In this document: positions 33,918 through 43,209 of the stretch, in pieces | How the letters are laid out: every line of letters begins with the position of its first letter | How positions within the stretch are numbered: position 1 is the first letter of the stretch | Assembly: GCF_000385375.1 (NCBI RefSeq) | Contig: NZ_ARVV01000001.1 | Location: 3,038,001-3,102,000 of the forward strand | Direction of reading: 5' to 3' | Origin: Methyloversatilis discipulorum | GTDB taxonomy: Bacteria; Pseudomonadota; Gammaproteobacteria; Burkholderiales; Rhodocyclaceae | Length of the DNA stretch: 64,000 nucleotides | The notes under the pieces: model-generated | What the model saw: only the letters and a program-made list of their open reading frames with translations | What the model was told of the DNA's origin: nothing | Databases searched by the model: none | Program-made: the position numbers and the translations under genes

Positions 33918-34562
33918 TCAGCCGACGATCAGCAGATGCACGCGGTAGGGGCCATGGGCGCCAAGCACGATGGTCTGTTCGATATCGGCCGTGCGCGACG
34001 GTCCTGAAACGAAATTGACCGCCCGTGGCCAAGGTGCGAGTTCGCGCCGGGCATCGGCCCAGGCGGCTTCCATGTCGGCGACGATGTGCTGGCGCGGAAC
34101 CACCGCGATATGCGTCTCCGGCAGCAGGCTGTTGACGGCCGGCGACTGCGACCCGGAACAGAGCATCAGCGTGCCGGTTTCGGCGATGGCGCGGAAGCAG
34201 CCGGTGACGCCGACCAGATCGTCGCCGGTCGCCGCCCCGATGCGTGCATCCAGACCGGCGCCGGCCCAGTCCAGCGTGGCGAGCGCCGGGGCGACGACCA
34301 GCGTCGTCGGCAGCCCCTGCCCGCGCAGCCAGTCGGCACAGTGCGCAGGCACTTCCGCTTCGGTGGCGCAGCGGTCGACGGTTGAAATCATTGCCAGCGC
34401 GCGTTCGATGAAACGGTCGAGCAAGCCGTCGGCGGCAGCGCGCGGCCCGGTTTGTGGCTGCGCTATCGTCGCCTCGACGCGCGCGCGTGCGGCGGCGCTT
34501 GTGCTGTCGGTGCGGCCCAGCTGGCGACGCAGGCGACCGAGGATGTCGTCACGCACGCTCAT
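33918..34562 (-). CDS. lutC: LutC-type lactate utilisation protein
   Basis: 214 residues of the LUD/DUF162 family: ITGCFRAIAETGTLMLCSGS-like region (GVTGCFRAIAETG) and C-terminal NFVSGPSRTADIEQTIVLGAHGP. LutABC oxidise L-lactate to pyruvate through iron-sulfur subunits. The start overlaps the LutB stop by 4 bases (34559-34562). No terminator with a T-run was found before the TonB receptor gene 112 bases downstream. Confidence 0.93.
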   Translation of the reverse strand: MSVRDDILGRLRRQLGRTDSTSAAARARVEATIAQPQTGPRAAADGLLDRFIERALAMISTVDRCATEAEVPAHCADWLRGQGLPTTLVVAPALATLDWAGAGLDARIGAATGDDLVGVTGCFRAIAETGTLMLCSGSQSPAVNSLLPETHIAVVPRQHIVADMEAAWADARRELAPWPRAVNFVSGPSRTADIEQTIVLGAHGPYRVHLLIVG

Positions 34563-35977
34563 TTCCCGCCTCCGCGCTGGCGCTCAGCATAGAGCTCGCG
34601 GAAGGTCTTCGCCGCTGGCGCCGGAAAATCGCGCTGGGCGGTCCAGCCTGGCGCGACACCCATGACCTGAATGCGGTCGCGCCCGTCGGCCAGCCAGCGC
34701 AGATAGCGCACGGCGACGCGGGTGCCCAGCGCATACAGCTTCGGGCGTGCCGCGACCCAGGCCCACAGCCTGGTGGCGATGCGCTCCGACCAGGGCCTCA
34801 GGCCGCGCTCGACCTGCTTCTCACGCAGCGTGCGCATCAGTTCGGGCAGCGGAATCGACACCGGGCAGACGACGCCGCACTGATTGCACAGCGTCGCCGC
34901 CTGCGGCAGGTCCATCGCCTTGTCCAACCCCTGATAGAGCGGGGTCAGTACCGACCCCATCGGGCCCGGATAGACCCAGCCGTAGGAGTGACCGCCTATC
35001 GTCTGGTACACGGGGCAGTGGTTCATGCAGGCGCCGCAGCGTATGCAGCGCAGCATGGCTTCGAATTCGCTGCCCAGCAGATCGGCGCGACCGCCATCGA
35101 CCAGCACGAAATACATGTGCTCCGGGCCATCCGCATCGCCGGCCTGCTTCGGGCCGGTCAGCATCGACACGTAATTGGTGATGGCCTGACCGGTGGCCGA
35201 ACGCGGCAGGATGCGCAGCAGCGTGGCCAGATCCTCCAGCGTCGGAATCACCTTCTCGATGCCGGTCAGCGCGACATGCACGCGCGGCAGCGTGGTGCAC
35301 AGCCGGCCGTTGCCCTCGTTGGTGACGATGGCGACCGAGCCGGTTTCGGCGACGAGAAAGTTGCCGCCGGACAGGCCCATGTCGGCGCCGAGGAATTCCG
35401 GCCGCAGCACCGCCCGCGCCTCGTGCGTCAGTTCCTCGATATCGGTCTTGGGCGCCGTGCCATGCACGCGCGCGAACAGTTCGGACACCTGCTCCTTCGA
35501 CTTGTGAATCACCGGCATGATGATGTGCGACGGGGGCTCGTTGTCGTTGATCTGCAGGATGTACTCGCCGAGGTCGGTTTCGACCGGGCGGATGCCGGCG
35601 GCCTCCAGCGCGGCGTTCAGCCCGGCCTCCTCCGACACCATGGACTTGGATTTCACCACCGTGCGCACGCCGTGACGACGCGCGATGTCGATGATCAGTT
35701 CGCAGGCGTGGTCGCCGTCGCGCGCCCACAGCACGGTGGCGCCGCGCTCGATGGCCTTCTGCTCGAAACGCTCCAGCCAGACGTCGAGATCGCGCAGCAC
35801 CGAGGCGCGGATTTCAGTGGCGCGTGCGCGCACCGCGTCGAAATCGGGGAAGGCGGCCACGGCCGCGGCACGCGATGCGGCATTGCGGCCGCGCGTGCGC
35901 TTCAGGTTGCGTTGCAGTTCCGGGTCGTCGAGCCGCTGGCGCACCCGCGACACGAAGTGCATCGAGCGGATTTCCAT
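34559..35977 (-). CDS. lutB: LutB-type iron-sulfur lactate oxidation protein
   Basis: 472 residues. N-terminal LUD domain with TVVKSKSMVSEEAGLN and MGLSGGNFLVAETGSV, then two [4Fe-4S] motifs, CIRCGACMNHCPVY (about residue 312) and CNQCGVVCPVSIP, near residues 310-375. Close to the 470-490 residue family norm. One base separates it from the LutA stop. Confidence 0.95.
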   Translation of the reverse strand: MEIRSMHFVSRVRQRLDDPELQRNLKRTRGRNAASRAAAVAAFPDFDAVRARATEIRASVLRDLDVWLERFEQKAIERGATVLWARDGDHACELIIDIARRHGVRTVVKSKSMVSEEAGLNAALEAAGIRPVETDLGEYILQINDNEPPSHIIMPVIHKSKEQVSELFARVHGTAPKTDIEELTHEARAVLRPEFLGADMGLSGGNFLVAETGSVAIVTNEGNGRLCTTLPRVHVALTGIEKVIPTLEDLATLLRILPRSATGQAITNYVSMLTGPKQAGDADGPEHMYFVLVDGGRADLLGSEFEAMLRCIRCGACMNHCPVYQTIGGHSYGWVYPGPMGSVLTPLYQGLDKAMDLPQAATLCNQCGVVCPVSIPLPELMRTLREKQVERGLRPWSERIATRLWAWVAARPKLYALGTRVAVRYLRWLADGRDRIQVMGVAPGWTAQRDFPAPAAKTFRELYAERQRGGGK

Positions 35978-35978
35978 G

Positions 35979-36737
35979 TCAGTCCCGGCCCCCGGCGTCG
36001 CCGGCGAGCAGTTCGGCGATGTGGATCACCTGCGTCAGTTCGTCGCCGTTGCGGCGCAGCCGGCCTTCGATATTCATCATGCAGCCGAGGTCGCCGAGCG
36101 CCACTGCGTAGGCGCCAGTGCCACGTATCGCTTCGCACTTGCGCTGCACGATGGTGCCGGAAATGTCCGGATACTTGACCGCGAACAGGCCGCCGAAGCC
36201 GCAGCACTCCTCGCATTCGCGCATTTCGATCCGCTTGACGCCCGGCATGCGGTCGAGCAGCGCGCGCGGCTGCTGCTTCACACCCAGTTCGCGCAGGCCG
36301 GAACAGCTGTCGTGATAGGTGACCGAACCGTTGAAATCGCCCGGCACCTCGGTCACGCCAGCGACATCGACCAGGAATTGCGTCAGTTCGAAGGTTTTCG
36401 CCGCCAGCGCCTCTGCACGTGCCCGCCACGCGGGCTCGTCGCCGAACATATCGGGATAGTGCGTGCGCACCGTGCCGGCACAGGAGCCGGACGGCGCGAC
36501 AATATAGGGGAAGCGTTCGAACTCGGCGATGAATTTGCGCGCCAGCGCGCGCGCCGCCGCGGTGTCGCCCGAGTTGTAGCCGGGCTGGCCGCAACAGGTC
36601 TGCGCCTCCGGCACGACGGCGACGTAACCGGCCGCCTCGATCAGCTTAAGTGCCGAGAAGGCGATGGACGGCCGCATCAGGTCGACCAGGCAGGTGACGA
36701 AGAGAGCGACCTCGCCGCGACTGCCCGGAGCGACCAT
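35979..36737 (-). CDS. lutA: LutA-type CCG-domain Fe-S oxidoreductase
   Basis: 252 residues with two CCG (cysteine-rich) blocks: TCCGQPGYNSGD and, in the second half, ECCGFGGLFAVKYPD, plus SGSCAGTVRTHYP and HDSCSGLRELG. These ligate [4Fe-4S] clusters as in GlpC and HdrB. First of lutABC. It starts only 4 bases after the pbpG stop, so lactate oxidation may be cotranscribed with a cell-wall endopeptidase gene. Confidence 0.95.
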   Translation of the reverse strand: MVAPGSRGEVALFVTCLVDLMRPSIAFSALKLIEAAGYVAVVPEAQTCCGQPGYNSGDTAAARALARKFIAEFERFPYIVAPSGSCAGTVRTHYPDMFGDEPAWRARAEALAAKTFELTQFLVDVAGVTEVPGDFNGSVTYHDSCSGLRELGVKQQPRALLDRMPGVKRIEMRECEECCGFGGLFAVKYPDISGTIVQRKCEAIRGTGAYAVALGDLGCMMNIEGRLRRNGDELTQVIHIAELLAGDAGGRD

Positions 36738-36741
36738 GAGC

Positions 36742-37743
36742 TCAGCCCTGACGGGCGCCCTGCTGGGCCACCTGCTCGACCCAGCGGCGGATGCGGTTGG
36801 CGTCGCCGATGCGGGTCAGCCTGCCCCAGGAATCGAGCAGCACGATCACCACCGGCTTCTGGTTCATCCACGCCTGCATCACCAGGCACTTGCCCGCCTC
36901 GTTGGTGAAGCCGGTCTTCTGCAAACCGATTTCCCACTCGGGGTTCGATACCAGCGCGTTGGTGTTGTTGAAATGCACCATGCGGCCATTGACGGCGAAA
37001 TAGCCGTCGCGCGTGGTCGAGAACTCGCGGATCAGCGGATAGCTGGCCGACGCCGCCACCATCTTCGCCAGATCGCGCGCCGACGACACATTGCGCGGAT
37101 TCAGACCGGTGCTGTCGAAAAATTGCGTGTCGGCCAGACCGAGGTCGTGCGCCTTGCGGTTCATCGCTGCGATGAAGGCCGCGTGGCCGCCCGGGTAGTA
37201 GCGCGACAGCGCCGACGAGGCGCGGTTTTCCGACGACATCAGCGCCAGATGCAGCATTTCCTCGCGCGTCAGCCGGGTTCCGATCGCCAGACGCGAACGG
37301 GTGCCCTTGAGCTGGTCGATGTCCTCCTCGCTCACCTCAAGCACCTCGTCCAGCGCCGGCTTGGCGTCCAGCGCCACCATCGCGGTCATCAGCTTGGTGA
37401 TCGAGGCGATCGGCACGATGGCCGACGAATTGCGCTCGAACAGCACTTCGCCCGTGTACTGGTCCTGCACCAGCACGGCGGTCGACTTCACATTCGGCAG
37501 ACCGAGTGCGTCCATGTCGGGCATGGCGGCCTCGCGCGGCACTGCCGCGACGGACTTGCGGGAGGTTTTCTTGATGCTCGCCTGCTTGATGCGCGCAGAC
37601 TTGGAGGATTTGGCGACCTTGACCGATTTCTTGCCGGCCTTGGCCTGGGTGGTCGTCTTGCCGGAGGCGGCTTCGACGGTGGGTGCGACGACGAAACTCA
37701 GCGCCATCGCGGTGCAGCTGACCATCAGGTACTTCAGGAACAT
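36742..37743 (-). CDS. pbpG: D-alanyl-D-alanine endopeptidase (PBP7 type)
   Basis: 333 residues. Signal peptide MFLKYLMVSCTAMALSF...VEA, a Lys/Ser-rich spacer (about 30-70), then a serine peptidase of the S11 family: SxxK in PIASITKLMTAMV (about residue 115), SEN in MSSENRASSAL and KTG in LQKTGFTNEAG. It cleaves peptidoglycan cross-links in the periplasm. The upstream 100 bases contain an AT-rich stretch (around 37795-37825) that may be its promoter. Confidence 0.94.
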   Translation of the reverse strand: MFLKYLMVSCTAMALSFVVAPTVEAASGKTTTQAKAGKKSVKVAKSSKSARIKQASIKKTSRKSVAAVPREAAMPDMDALGLPNVKSTAVLVQDQYTGEVLFERNSSAIVPIASITKLMTAMVALDAKPALDEVLEVSEEDIDQLKGTRSRLAIGTRLTREEMLHLALMSSENRASSALSRYYPGGHAAFIAAMNRKAHDLGLADTQFFDSTGLNPRNVSSARDLAKMVAASASYPLIREFSTTRDGYFAVNGRMVHFNNTNALVSNPEWEIGLQKTGFTNEAGKCLVMQAWMNQKPVVIVLLDSWGRLTRIGDANRIRRWVEQVAQQGARQG

Positions 37744-37845
37744 GCGTGTGACCCCTGCTGGCGGTTCGATTGAGGCCGAAGTTTACCCCCCGATGTCAAA
37801 TTCTCAAACGAAAATAAGAGCCTGGAAAGTATTCTTAGGGCGAAT

Positions 37846-39024
37846 TCACGATCGTGAAGTAGTACTTGACGGCATTTCCGCAGCAAACTTCAGGCCAAGA
37901 AAGCTCACCACGTCGTCCGCGCGCGCCATCGTGTCACGGTAACCGAGGTCTATCAGTGCCCGGGTGAAGGGCTTTTCGAACAGCAGATAGCTGGCCAGAC
38001 CGCCGCCGGCGCGCCGGGTGCCGCCGATGCCGCCGAGCAGGGTACGCACGCCTATCGGCAGCGCATCGACGTGGCGGGCGGCGATGTCGTCGAGCCGCTC
38101 CGATGGCGCGATCACCAGCGTTTCGATCGGCCGCAAGGGCACGCCCATCTGCTCCATCACGTGTGGCGGAATGCGGCCAAGGATGTCGTTGACGCGCTGC
38201 AACTGCTCGATGTCTATCATCAGCTGATCGAGAAAGATGCTGGCCAGCGCGTGGCCGGCGACCTGCGCCAGCGACGGGTAGCCGTGGCCGCGACGGCGCG
38301 GGTCCTTCTCGCTCATGCGCCCCACGCCGACGATGAAGATGCGTTCGGCGCCCAGATGCACCGCCGGACTGACCGGCGCCAGCTGGCGCATCGAGCCGTC
38401 GCCGAAATACTCGCGGTTGATGTGTACCGCCGGAAAGATGAAAGGCAACGCACTGCTGGCCAGCAGGTGCTCGACCTTGAGCGGCGTGCGCGAGGCGGCG
38501 CGCTGCATGCGCTTCCACGGCTCGATGCCGTCGCCGCCCTCGAAGAAGGCGACGCTGTCGCCCGAGGTATAGCCGGAGGCGGTGATCGACAGCGCGTACA
38601 GCGCACCGCGCTGGATGGCCCGGTCAACACGCGAGAAGTCGAGCCGGGCAGCCAGCAGTTCGCGCAGCGGCGTGTTGTCGAGCAGCGATTTCGGATAGCG
38701 GTCCACCGCCCAGCCGAACATCAGCGCCATCAGCCAGCGCGCGCCGGTCTTGCCTATGCCCCAGGGGTCGGCGCGATAGACCTGACCGGCTTCGAAATTG
38801 CGCCAGATGTACAGCAGGTTGTCGACGGCGTCGCCGAAGTCCTCGCTGTAGACACCCAGCGCGGCGGCGTTGATCGCGCCGGCCGAGGTGCCGCACAGGA
38901 TGGGAAACGGATTGACCCGCTTGTCGGGCAGCAGCTCGCGCACCGCCGACAGCACGCCGACCTGGTAGGCGGCTCGAGCGCCGCCCCCGGACAACACCAG
39001 CGCCGTCCTTCCATGCTGCTCCAC
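37846..39024 (-). CDS. Patatin-like phospholipase
   Basis: 392 residues. Oxyanion hole GGGARA (LVLSGGGARAAYQVG), nucleophile Ser in GTSAGAINA and catalytic Asp in FGDGSMRQLAP, the Ser-Asp dyad of bacterial patatins. No signal peptide, so cytosolic or membrane-associated. Lies 30 bases after the malic enzyme stop on the same strand; probably cotranscribed. The substrate is likely acyl chains of phospholipids, with family-level confidence only. Confidence 0.93.
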   Translation of the reverse strand: MEQHGRTALVLSGGGARAAYQVGVLSAVRELLPDKRVNPFPILCGTSAGAINAAALGVYSEDFGDAVDNLLYIWRNFEAGQVYRADPWGIGKTGARWLMALMFGWAVDRYPKSLLDNTPLRELLAARLDFSRVDRAIQRGALYALSITASGYTSGDSVAFFEGGDGIEPWKRMQRAASRTPLKVEHLLASSALPFIFPAVHINREYFGDGSMRQLAPVSPAVHLGAERIFIVGVGRMSEKDPRRRGHGYPSLAQVAGHALASIFLDQLMIDIEQLQRVNDILGRIPPHVMEQMGVPLRPIETLVIAPSERLDDIAARHVDALPIGVRTLLGGIGGTRRAGGGLASYLLFEKPFTRALIDLGYRDTMARADDVVSFLGLKFAAEMPSSTTSRS

Positions 39025-39054
39025 GCCCTCCCCCTTTCGGGCACGGGCCGTGGG

Positions 39055-41328
39055 TCAGCGAATCTGACTTGCCTCCACCACGGTCAGTGCAGTCATGTTC
39101 ACGATGCGCCTCACCGTCGCCGTCGGCGTCAGGATGTGCACCGGCTGCTTTGCGCCGAGCAGGATGGGGCCGATGGTCATGCCCTCGCCTGCGGCGGTCT
39201 TCAGCAGATTGTAGGAAATGTTGGCTGCATCCAGCGTCGGGAAGATAAGCAGATTCGCCTCGTCCCGCAATCTGGAGTTGGGGAAGATGCGCGTGCGGAT
39301 GTCGATGTCCAGCGCCGCGTCACCGTGCATTTCGCCTTCGACCTCCAGTTCGGGGTAATCGGCGTGCAGGATTTCGAGGGCGCGACGCATCTTGTCCGAC
39401 GTCACCGTATTGTCGGAGCCGAAGTTCGAATGCGACAGCAGCGCGATCCTCGGTTCGATGCCAAAACGGCGCGCCTCTTCCGCTGCCAGCACGGTCATCT
39501 CGACCACCTGTTCCGCCGTCGGGTCGTAATTGACGTAGGTGTCGCACAGCATCAGCGTACGGCCCGGCAGGTTCAGCAGATTCATCGCGTAGAAGTTGCG
39601 CAGCCCTTCCTTCAGGCCGAGCACGTTGCGCACGAAATGCAGGTGGCGCGCGAAGTTGCCGAAGGTGCCGCAGATCAGACCATCGGCGTACCCGAGGCGC
39701 ACCATCAGCGCACCTATCAGCGTGGTGCGACGACGCGCTTCCATCTTCGCGTAATCGACCGAAATGCCCTTGCGCTCGGTCAGTGCGTGGTAGGTGGTCC
39801 ACAGCTCCTTGTAGCGCGGGTCGTTTTCCGGCGTCACCAGTTCGAAGTCGATCTCCGGACGCAGGCGCAGGCCCAGCTTCTGGATGCGACCCAGCACGAC
39901 GTCGCGTCGGCCGATCAGGATGGGTCGGGCCATGCCCTCGTCGACCACGTTGCGCACCGCGCTGAGCACGCGTTCGTCCTCGCCCTCGGCGTAGATGATG
40001 CGCTTCGGGTTGCGCTTCGCTTCGGCGAACACCGGCTTCATCACCAGGCCGGAAATCCACACCAGGTTGTTCAGCTGCTGGCGATAGGCTTCGAAGTCCT
40101 CGATCGGACGCGTCGCCACGCCCGAATCCATCGCGGCCTGCGCCACCGCCGGTGCGATCTTGACGATGAGGCGCGGATCGAAAGGCTTGGGAATCAGGTA
40201 TTCCGGACCGAAGGACATCGGCTGCTCGCCGTAGGCGGCACGCACGATTTCGCTCTGCTCGACCTGGGCCAGGTCGGCAATGGCACGCACCGCGGCCAGC
40301 TTCATCTCTTCGGTGATCGTGGTCGCGCCGACATCGAGCGCACCGCGGAAGATGAAGGGGAAGCACAGCACGTTGTTGACCTGGTTCGGATAGTCCGAAC
40401 GACCGGTCGCGATCACGGCGTCGTCGCGTACCGCCTTCACCTCGTCCGGCATGATTTCCGGATTCGGATTGGCCAGCGCCAGGATGAGCGGCTTCGGCGC
40501 CATGCGCTTGACCATGTCGGCCTTCAGCACGCCGCCCGCCGACAGGCCGAGGAACACGTCGGCGTCGTGGATCACCTCGCCCAGCGTGCGCGCGTCAGTC
40601 ACCTTCGCGTAGCGCGCCTTCAGCGGCTCCATGTCCTCGATGCGACCTTCGTACACAACGCCCTTGATGTCGGTCACCCAGATGTTCTCGATCGGCATGC
40701 CGAGCAGCACCAGCAGGTCGAGGCAGGCCAGCGCGGCTGCACCGGCGCCCGAAGTGACCAGCTTGACCTCCTTGATGTCCTTGCCGACCGCTTTCAGACC
40801 ATTGAGCACGGCGGCACCGACAACGATTGCGGTGCCGTGCTGGTCGTCGTGGAAGACCGGGATCTTCATCCGCTCGCGCAGCTTGCGCTCGATGTAGAAG
40901 CACTCCGGTGCCTTGATGTCCTCGAGGTTGATGCCACCGAAAGTCGGTTCCATCGCCGCGATGATGTCGACCAGCTTGTCAGGGTCGCGCTCGTCCAGTT
41001 CGATGTCGAACACGTCGATGTTGGCGAACTTCTTGAACAGCACGCCCTTGCCTTCCATCACCGGCTTGGCGGCCAACGGGCCGATCGGACCAAGGCCGAG
41101 CACCGCGGTGCCGTTGGTGACGACACCGATCAGGTTGCCGCGGGCGGTCATCTGGCTGACCTGCAGCGGATCGGCAACGATCTCCTCGCAGGCGGCGGCG
41201 ACACCCGGCGAGTAGGCCAGCGACAGGTCCTGCTGGTTGGTCAGCGCCTTGGTGGGGACGACGGAAATCTTGCCCGGGGTGGGCTTGCGGTGGTATTCGA
41301 GTGCAGCGTTGCGAAAGTGCTCATCCAT
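39055..41328 (-). CDS. maeB: NADP-dependent malic enzyme (MaeB type)
   Basis: 757 residues: malic enzyme N-domain ([28 protein letters not shown]), NAD(P)-binding domain ([33 protein letters not shown]) and a C-terminal phosphotransacetylase-like domain (about 430-757; [35 protein letters not shown] end), the regulatory architecture of MaeB. Converts malate to pyruvate and CO2, making NADPH. ATG at 41328 gives the standard [14 protein letters not shown] start; an ATG at 41370 would add 14 atypical residues. Confidence 0.95.
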   Translation of the reverse strand: MDEHFRNAALEYHRKPTPGKISVVPTKALTNQQDLSLAYSPGVAAACEEIVADPLQVSQMTARGNLIGVVTNGTAVLGLGPIGPLAAKPVMEGKGVLFKKFANIDVFDIELDERDPDKLVDIIAAMEPTFGGINLEDIKAPECFYIERKLRERMKIPVFHDDQHGTAIVVGAAVLNGLKAVGKDIKEVKLVTSGAGAAALACLDLLVLLGMPIENIWVTDIKGVVYEGRIEDMEPLKARYAKVTDARTLGEVIHDADVFLGLSAGGVLKADMVKRMAPKPLILALANPNPEIMPDEVKAVRDDAVIATGRSDYPNQVNNVLCFPFIFRGALDVGATTITEEMKLAAVRAIADLAQVEQSEIVRAAYGEQPMSFGPEYLIPKPFDPRLIVKIAPAVAQAAMDSGVATRPIEDFEAYRQQLNNLVWISGLVMKPVFAEAKRNPKRIIYAEGEDERVLSAVRNVVDEGMARPILIGRRDVVLGRIQKLGLRLRPEIDFELVTPENDPRYKELWTTYHALTERKGISVDYAKMEARRRTTLIGALMVRLGYADGLICGTFGNFARHLHFVRNVLGLKEGLRNFYAMNLLNLPGRTLMLCDTYVNYDPTAEQVVEMTVLAAEEARRFGIEPRIALLSHSNFGSDNTVTSDKMRRALEILHADYPELEVEGEMHGDAALDIDIRTRIFPNSRLRDEANLLIFPTLDAANISYNLLKTAAGEGMTIGPILLGAKQPVHILTPTATVRRIVNMTALTVVEASQIR

Positions 41329-41502
41329 GGTGAACGGCGACTCCTCCGGTCGAGTTGCATCGCCCTGCACCCGATGCCGCGCCTGATGGGCGAAACATGG
41401 TGCAGTGCGAAAACCAGAGATTTTAGCCGTTCGGCGCGCCCAGCGGGCTGTGGATAACCGTTGTATCGCGCCAGCCGGCCGTGCGGCCGACCAGGATAGG
41501 CG

Positions 41503-42219
41503 TCAGAGCGCCACTTCCGCCGTCTGCAGACGCGGACCGAAAGTCGCGGAAAGACGTCGGTATTCCGCCAGCACCTTGTTCGAATAGACCTGATCGGGAT
41601 CCTCGATCGATCCGACATAGCGCTGCAGACCGCCCTCGACCGAGCCGGACAGGCGAATGTATTCACGCAGCACCTGTGCACCGACGAAGATGCTGGTTGT
41701 CGGGTCGAGCAGCGACGCATCGGGTCCGAACAGCGCCAGCTTTTCCGGATGATATTTCGGGATGACCTGGGTCAGCCCCTGCGCACCCCAGGCGCTCTCC
41801 GCCGTCGGGTTGAAGGCGGACTCGACCGAAATCAGCGCGATCAGCAACAGCGGATCGAGCTTGTAGCGGGATGCGGCGGCATAGACGTCGGTCACGTACT
41901 GCTCGACCGCGGCACGCGCTACACGGTGACGACGCGACACATGGTCGGCGACCGTCTTCTGCTGCGCGGTCAGTTCGACACCCGAGCCGGTGGCCGGCAG
42001 ATCGGGCATCTGCAGATCGGTGTCTGCCGAAACCTGTTGCGCGCTGCCGAGCAACGAGAACTCGGGCAGTGAGGGCAGCATGCGCGGCGTCAGACCCGCT
42101 TCGGCCACACGCAGTACGACGAACACACTGACCATGAGACCGACGGCGAGCAGACCACCGTGCGCAAAGTGCAGCACTACTGCTGCGGTGCCCTTGAGGA
42201 CGGAGAAAACCTTGTTCAT
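41503..42219 (-). CDS. Lytic transglycosylase, SLT domain
   Basis: 238 residues. A single N-terminal membrane helix (residues 10-38, VLHFAHGGLLAVGLMVSVFV), then a linker and an SLT domain with catalytic Glu in LIALISVESAFNPTA (about residue 132), followed by GAQGLTQVIP and FVGAQVLREYIRLSG. GLTQV replaces the more usual GLMQ. Cleaves peptidoglycan glycan strands with 1,6-anhydro product formation. Confidence 0.9.
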   Translation of the reverse strand: MNKVFSVLKGTAAVVLHFAHGGLLAVGLMVSVFVVLRVAEAGLTPRMLPSLPEFSLLGSAQQVSADTDLQMPDLPATGSGVELTAQQKTVADHVSRRHRVARAAVEQYVTDVYAAASRYKLDPLLLIALISVESAFNPTAESAWGAQGLTQVIPKYHPEKLALFGPDASLLDPTTSIFVGAQVLREYIRLSGSVEGGLQRYVGSIEDPDQVYSNKVLAEYRRLSATFGPRLQTAEVAL

Positions 42220-42621
42220 GCAGCACTCCTTTCGCGCGTTCCGACGGACATCGCAGAAGCGATGGACGCAGCACGCCTGAGGAGCCCGTGCTAACGGGCT
42301 GTTGCCGTGCCTCGCAGCGTGGCGAAGCGTACGGAAAAGCTTGAATCGCGGCGTTCGCGGACCGCAGTGGCGGTCGGAACATTCTGGAAACCCGGACGGA
42401 CAGGGCTAAGGCCCGGGTCAAACTGAAACTGCTGGTGGCGACGTATCTGTTACGTGTGCCGGAGGGAGCGATCAAGCAACGACGCGCGCATCTTCCTGAT
42501 TTACAAGGGACAGGTCAAGTAAAGCTTCGTAACACCGGATCAGGATGGGCTCCTCGTCAAAGAAAAAAGCGGCATGGAGACAACGATCTCCATGCCGCTT
42601 TCGATGACGCAGGACGCGCGA
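42220..42621. other. 402-base intergenic region
   Basis: Holds the transglycosylase promoter side and, at 42563-42602, the terminator of the histone-like gene. No gene is supported; a short frame at 42435-42683 has no ribosome-binding site and runs through the terminator. Confidence 0.6.
42563..42602 (-). terminator. Intrinsic terminator of the histone-like gene
   Basis: 15-base arms (AAAGCGGCATGGAGA and its exact complement, 42566-42580 and 42587-42601) close a six-base loop. On the minus strand the stem is followed by TTTTTT. It lies 20 bases after the stop at 42622. Confidence 0.9.
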
Positions 42622-43209
42622 TCAGGACGGACGCGAACCCGTCGGGAAGGGCCATGCAGCAGCCGGATTCAGCGACGACTTGATACCCGGCGTGGCAGCC
42701 GTCGACGGCGTTGCCGGCGCCGGAGCAGCGGGCGCTTCCGACTTTGCGGCAGCGGCCGGCGCGGTTTCCGGTGCCTTGGTAACCGCCTTGGTCACTGCAG
42801 GTGCCGCCACCTTCTTCGCAGCAGGCTTGGCAGCCGGCTTTGCGGCAGGCTTGGCAGCCGGCTTCGCAGCGGCCTTCGCCGGTGCAGCCTTCTTCGCTGC
42901 CGGCTTTGCAGCAGCCTTCGCCGGTGCAGCCTTCTTCGCGGCCGGCTTTGCAGCAGCCTTGGCCGGTGCAGCCTTCTTCGCTGCCGGCTTTGCAGCGGCC
43001 TTCGCCGGTGCAGCCTTCTTCGCTGCCGGCTTTGCAGCGGCCTTCGCCGGTGCAGCCTTCTTCGCCGCCGGCTTTGCAGCAGCCTTCGCCGGTGCAGCCT
43101 TCTTCGCTACGGGCTTGGCAGCGGCCTTGGCCGGTGCGGCTTTCTTCGCAGCAGGTTTCGCCGGGGCACTCGCCTTCTTCGCCCCCTTCTTAGCTTCAGC
43201 TTCAGCCAT
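42622..43209 (-). CDS. Histone H1-like Lys/Ala/Pro-rich protein (AlgP/Bph-like)
   Basis: 195 residues. After a short acidic start (MAEAEAKKGAKK), seven tandem copies of a 14-residue unit KPAAKKAAPAKAAA (one with Val for Ala), then four KPAA steps and a less basic Ala/Pro/Thr tail ending FPTGSRPS. The pattern is that of bacterial H1-like DNA-binding proteins (AlgP, HctB, Bph families), thought to compact DNA. ATG at 43209 follows GAGAGAAGTC. Repeat number is likely to vary between strains. Strong terminator downstream. Confidence 0.88.
   Translation of the reverse strand: MAEAEAKKGAKKASAPAKPAAKKAAPAKAAAKPVAKKAAPAKAAAKPAAKKAAPAKAAAKPAAKKAAPAKAAAKPAAKKAAPAKAAAKPAAKKAAPAKAAAKPAAKKAAPAKAAAKPAAKPAAKPAAKPAAKKVAAPAVTKAVTKAPETAPAAAAKSEAPAAPAPATPSTAATPGIKSSLNPAAAWPFPTGSRPS
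42868..43160. repeat. Tandem 42-base coding repeat, seven copies
   Basis: The core GGTGCAGCCTTCTTCG recurs every 42 bases from about 42881 to 43147 (the seventh as GGTGCGGCTTTCTTCG). Copies differ only at a few third-codon positions and one Ala-to-Val change, so recent expansion or gene conversion is likely. Confidence 0.9.

Noticed and set aside
38071..41457. 1128-codon plus-strand frame
   Set aside because: Antisense to patatin and maeB, both of which show catalytic motifs. Composition is His/Arg/Val/Gln-rich without domains.
42860..43165. Regular repeats resembling a CRISPR array
   Set aside because: The 42-base units are contiguous with no unique spacers and encode in-frame KPAAKKAAPAKAAA repeats.
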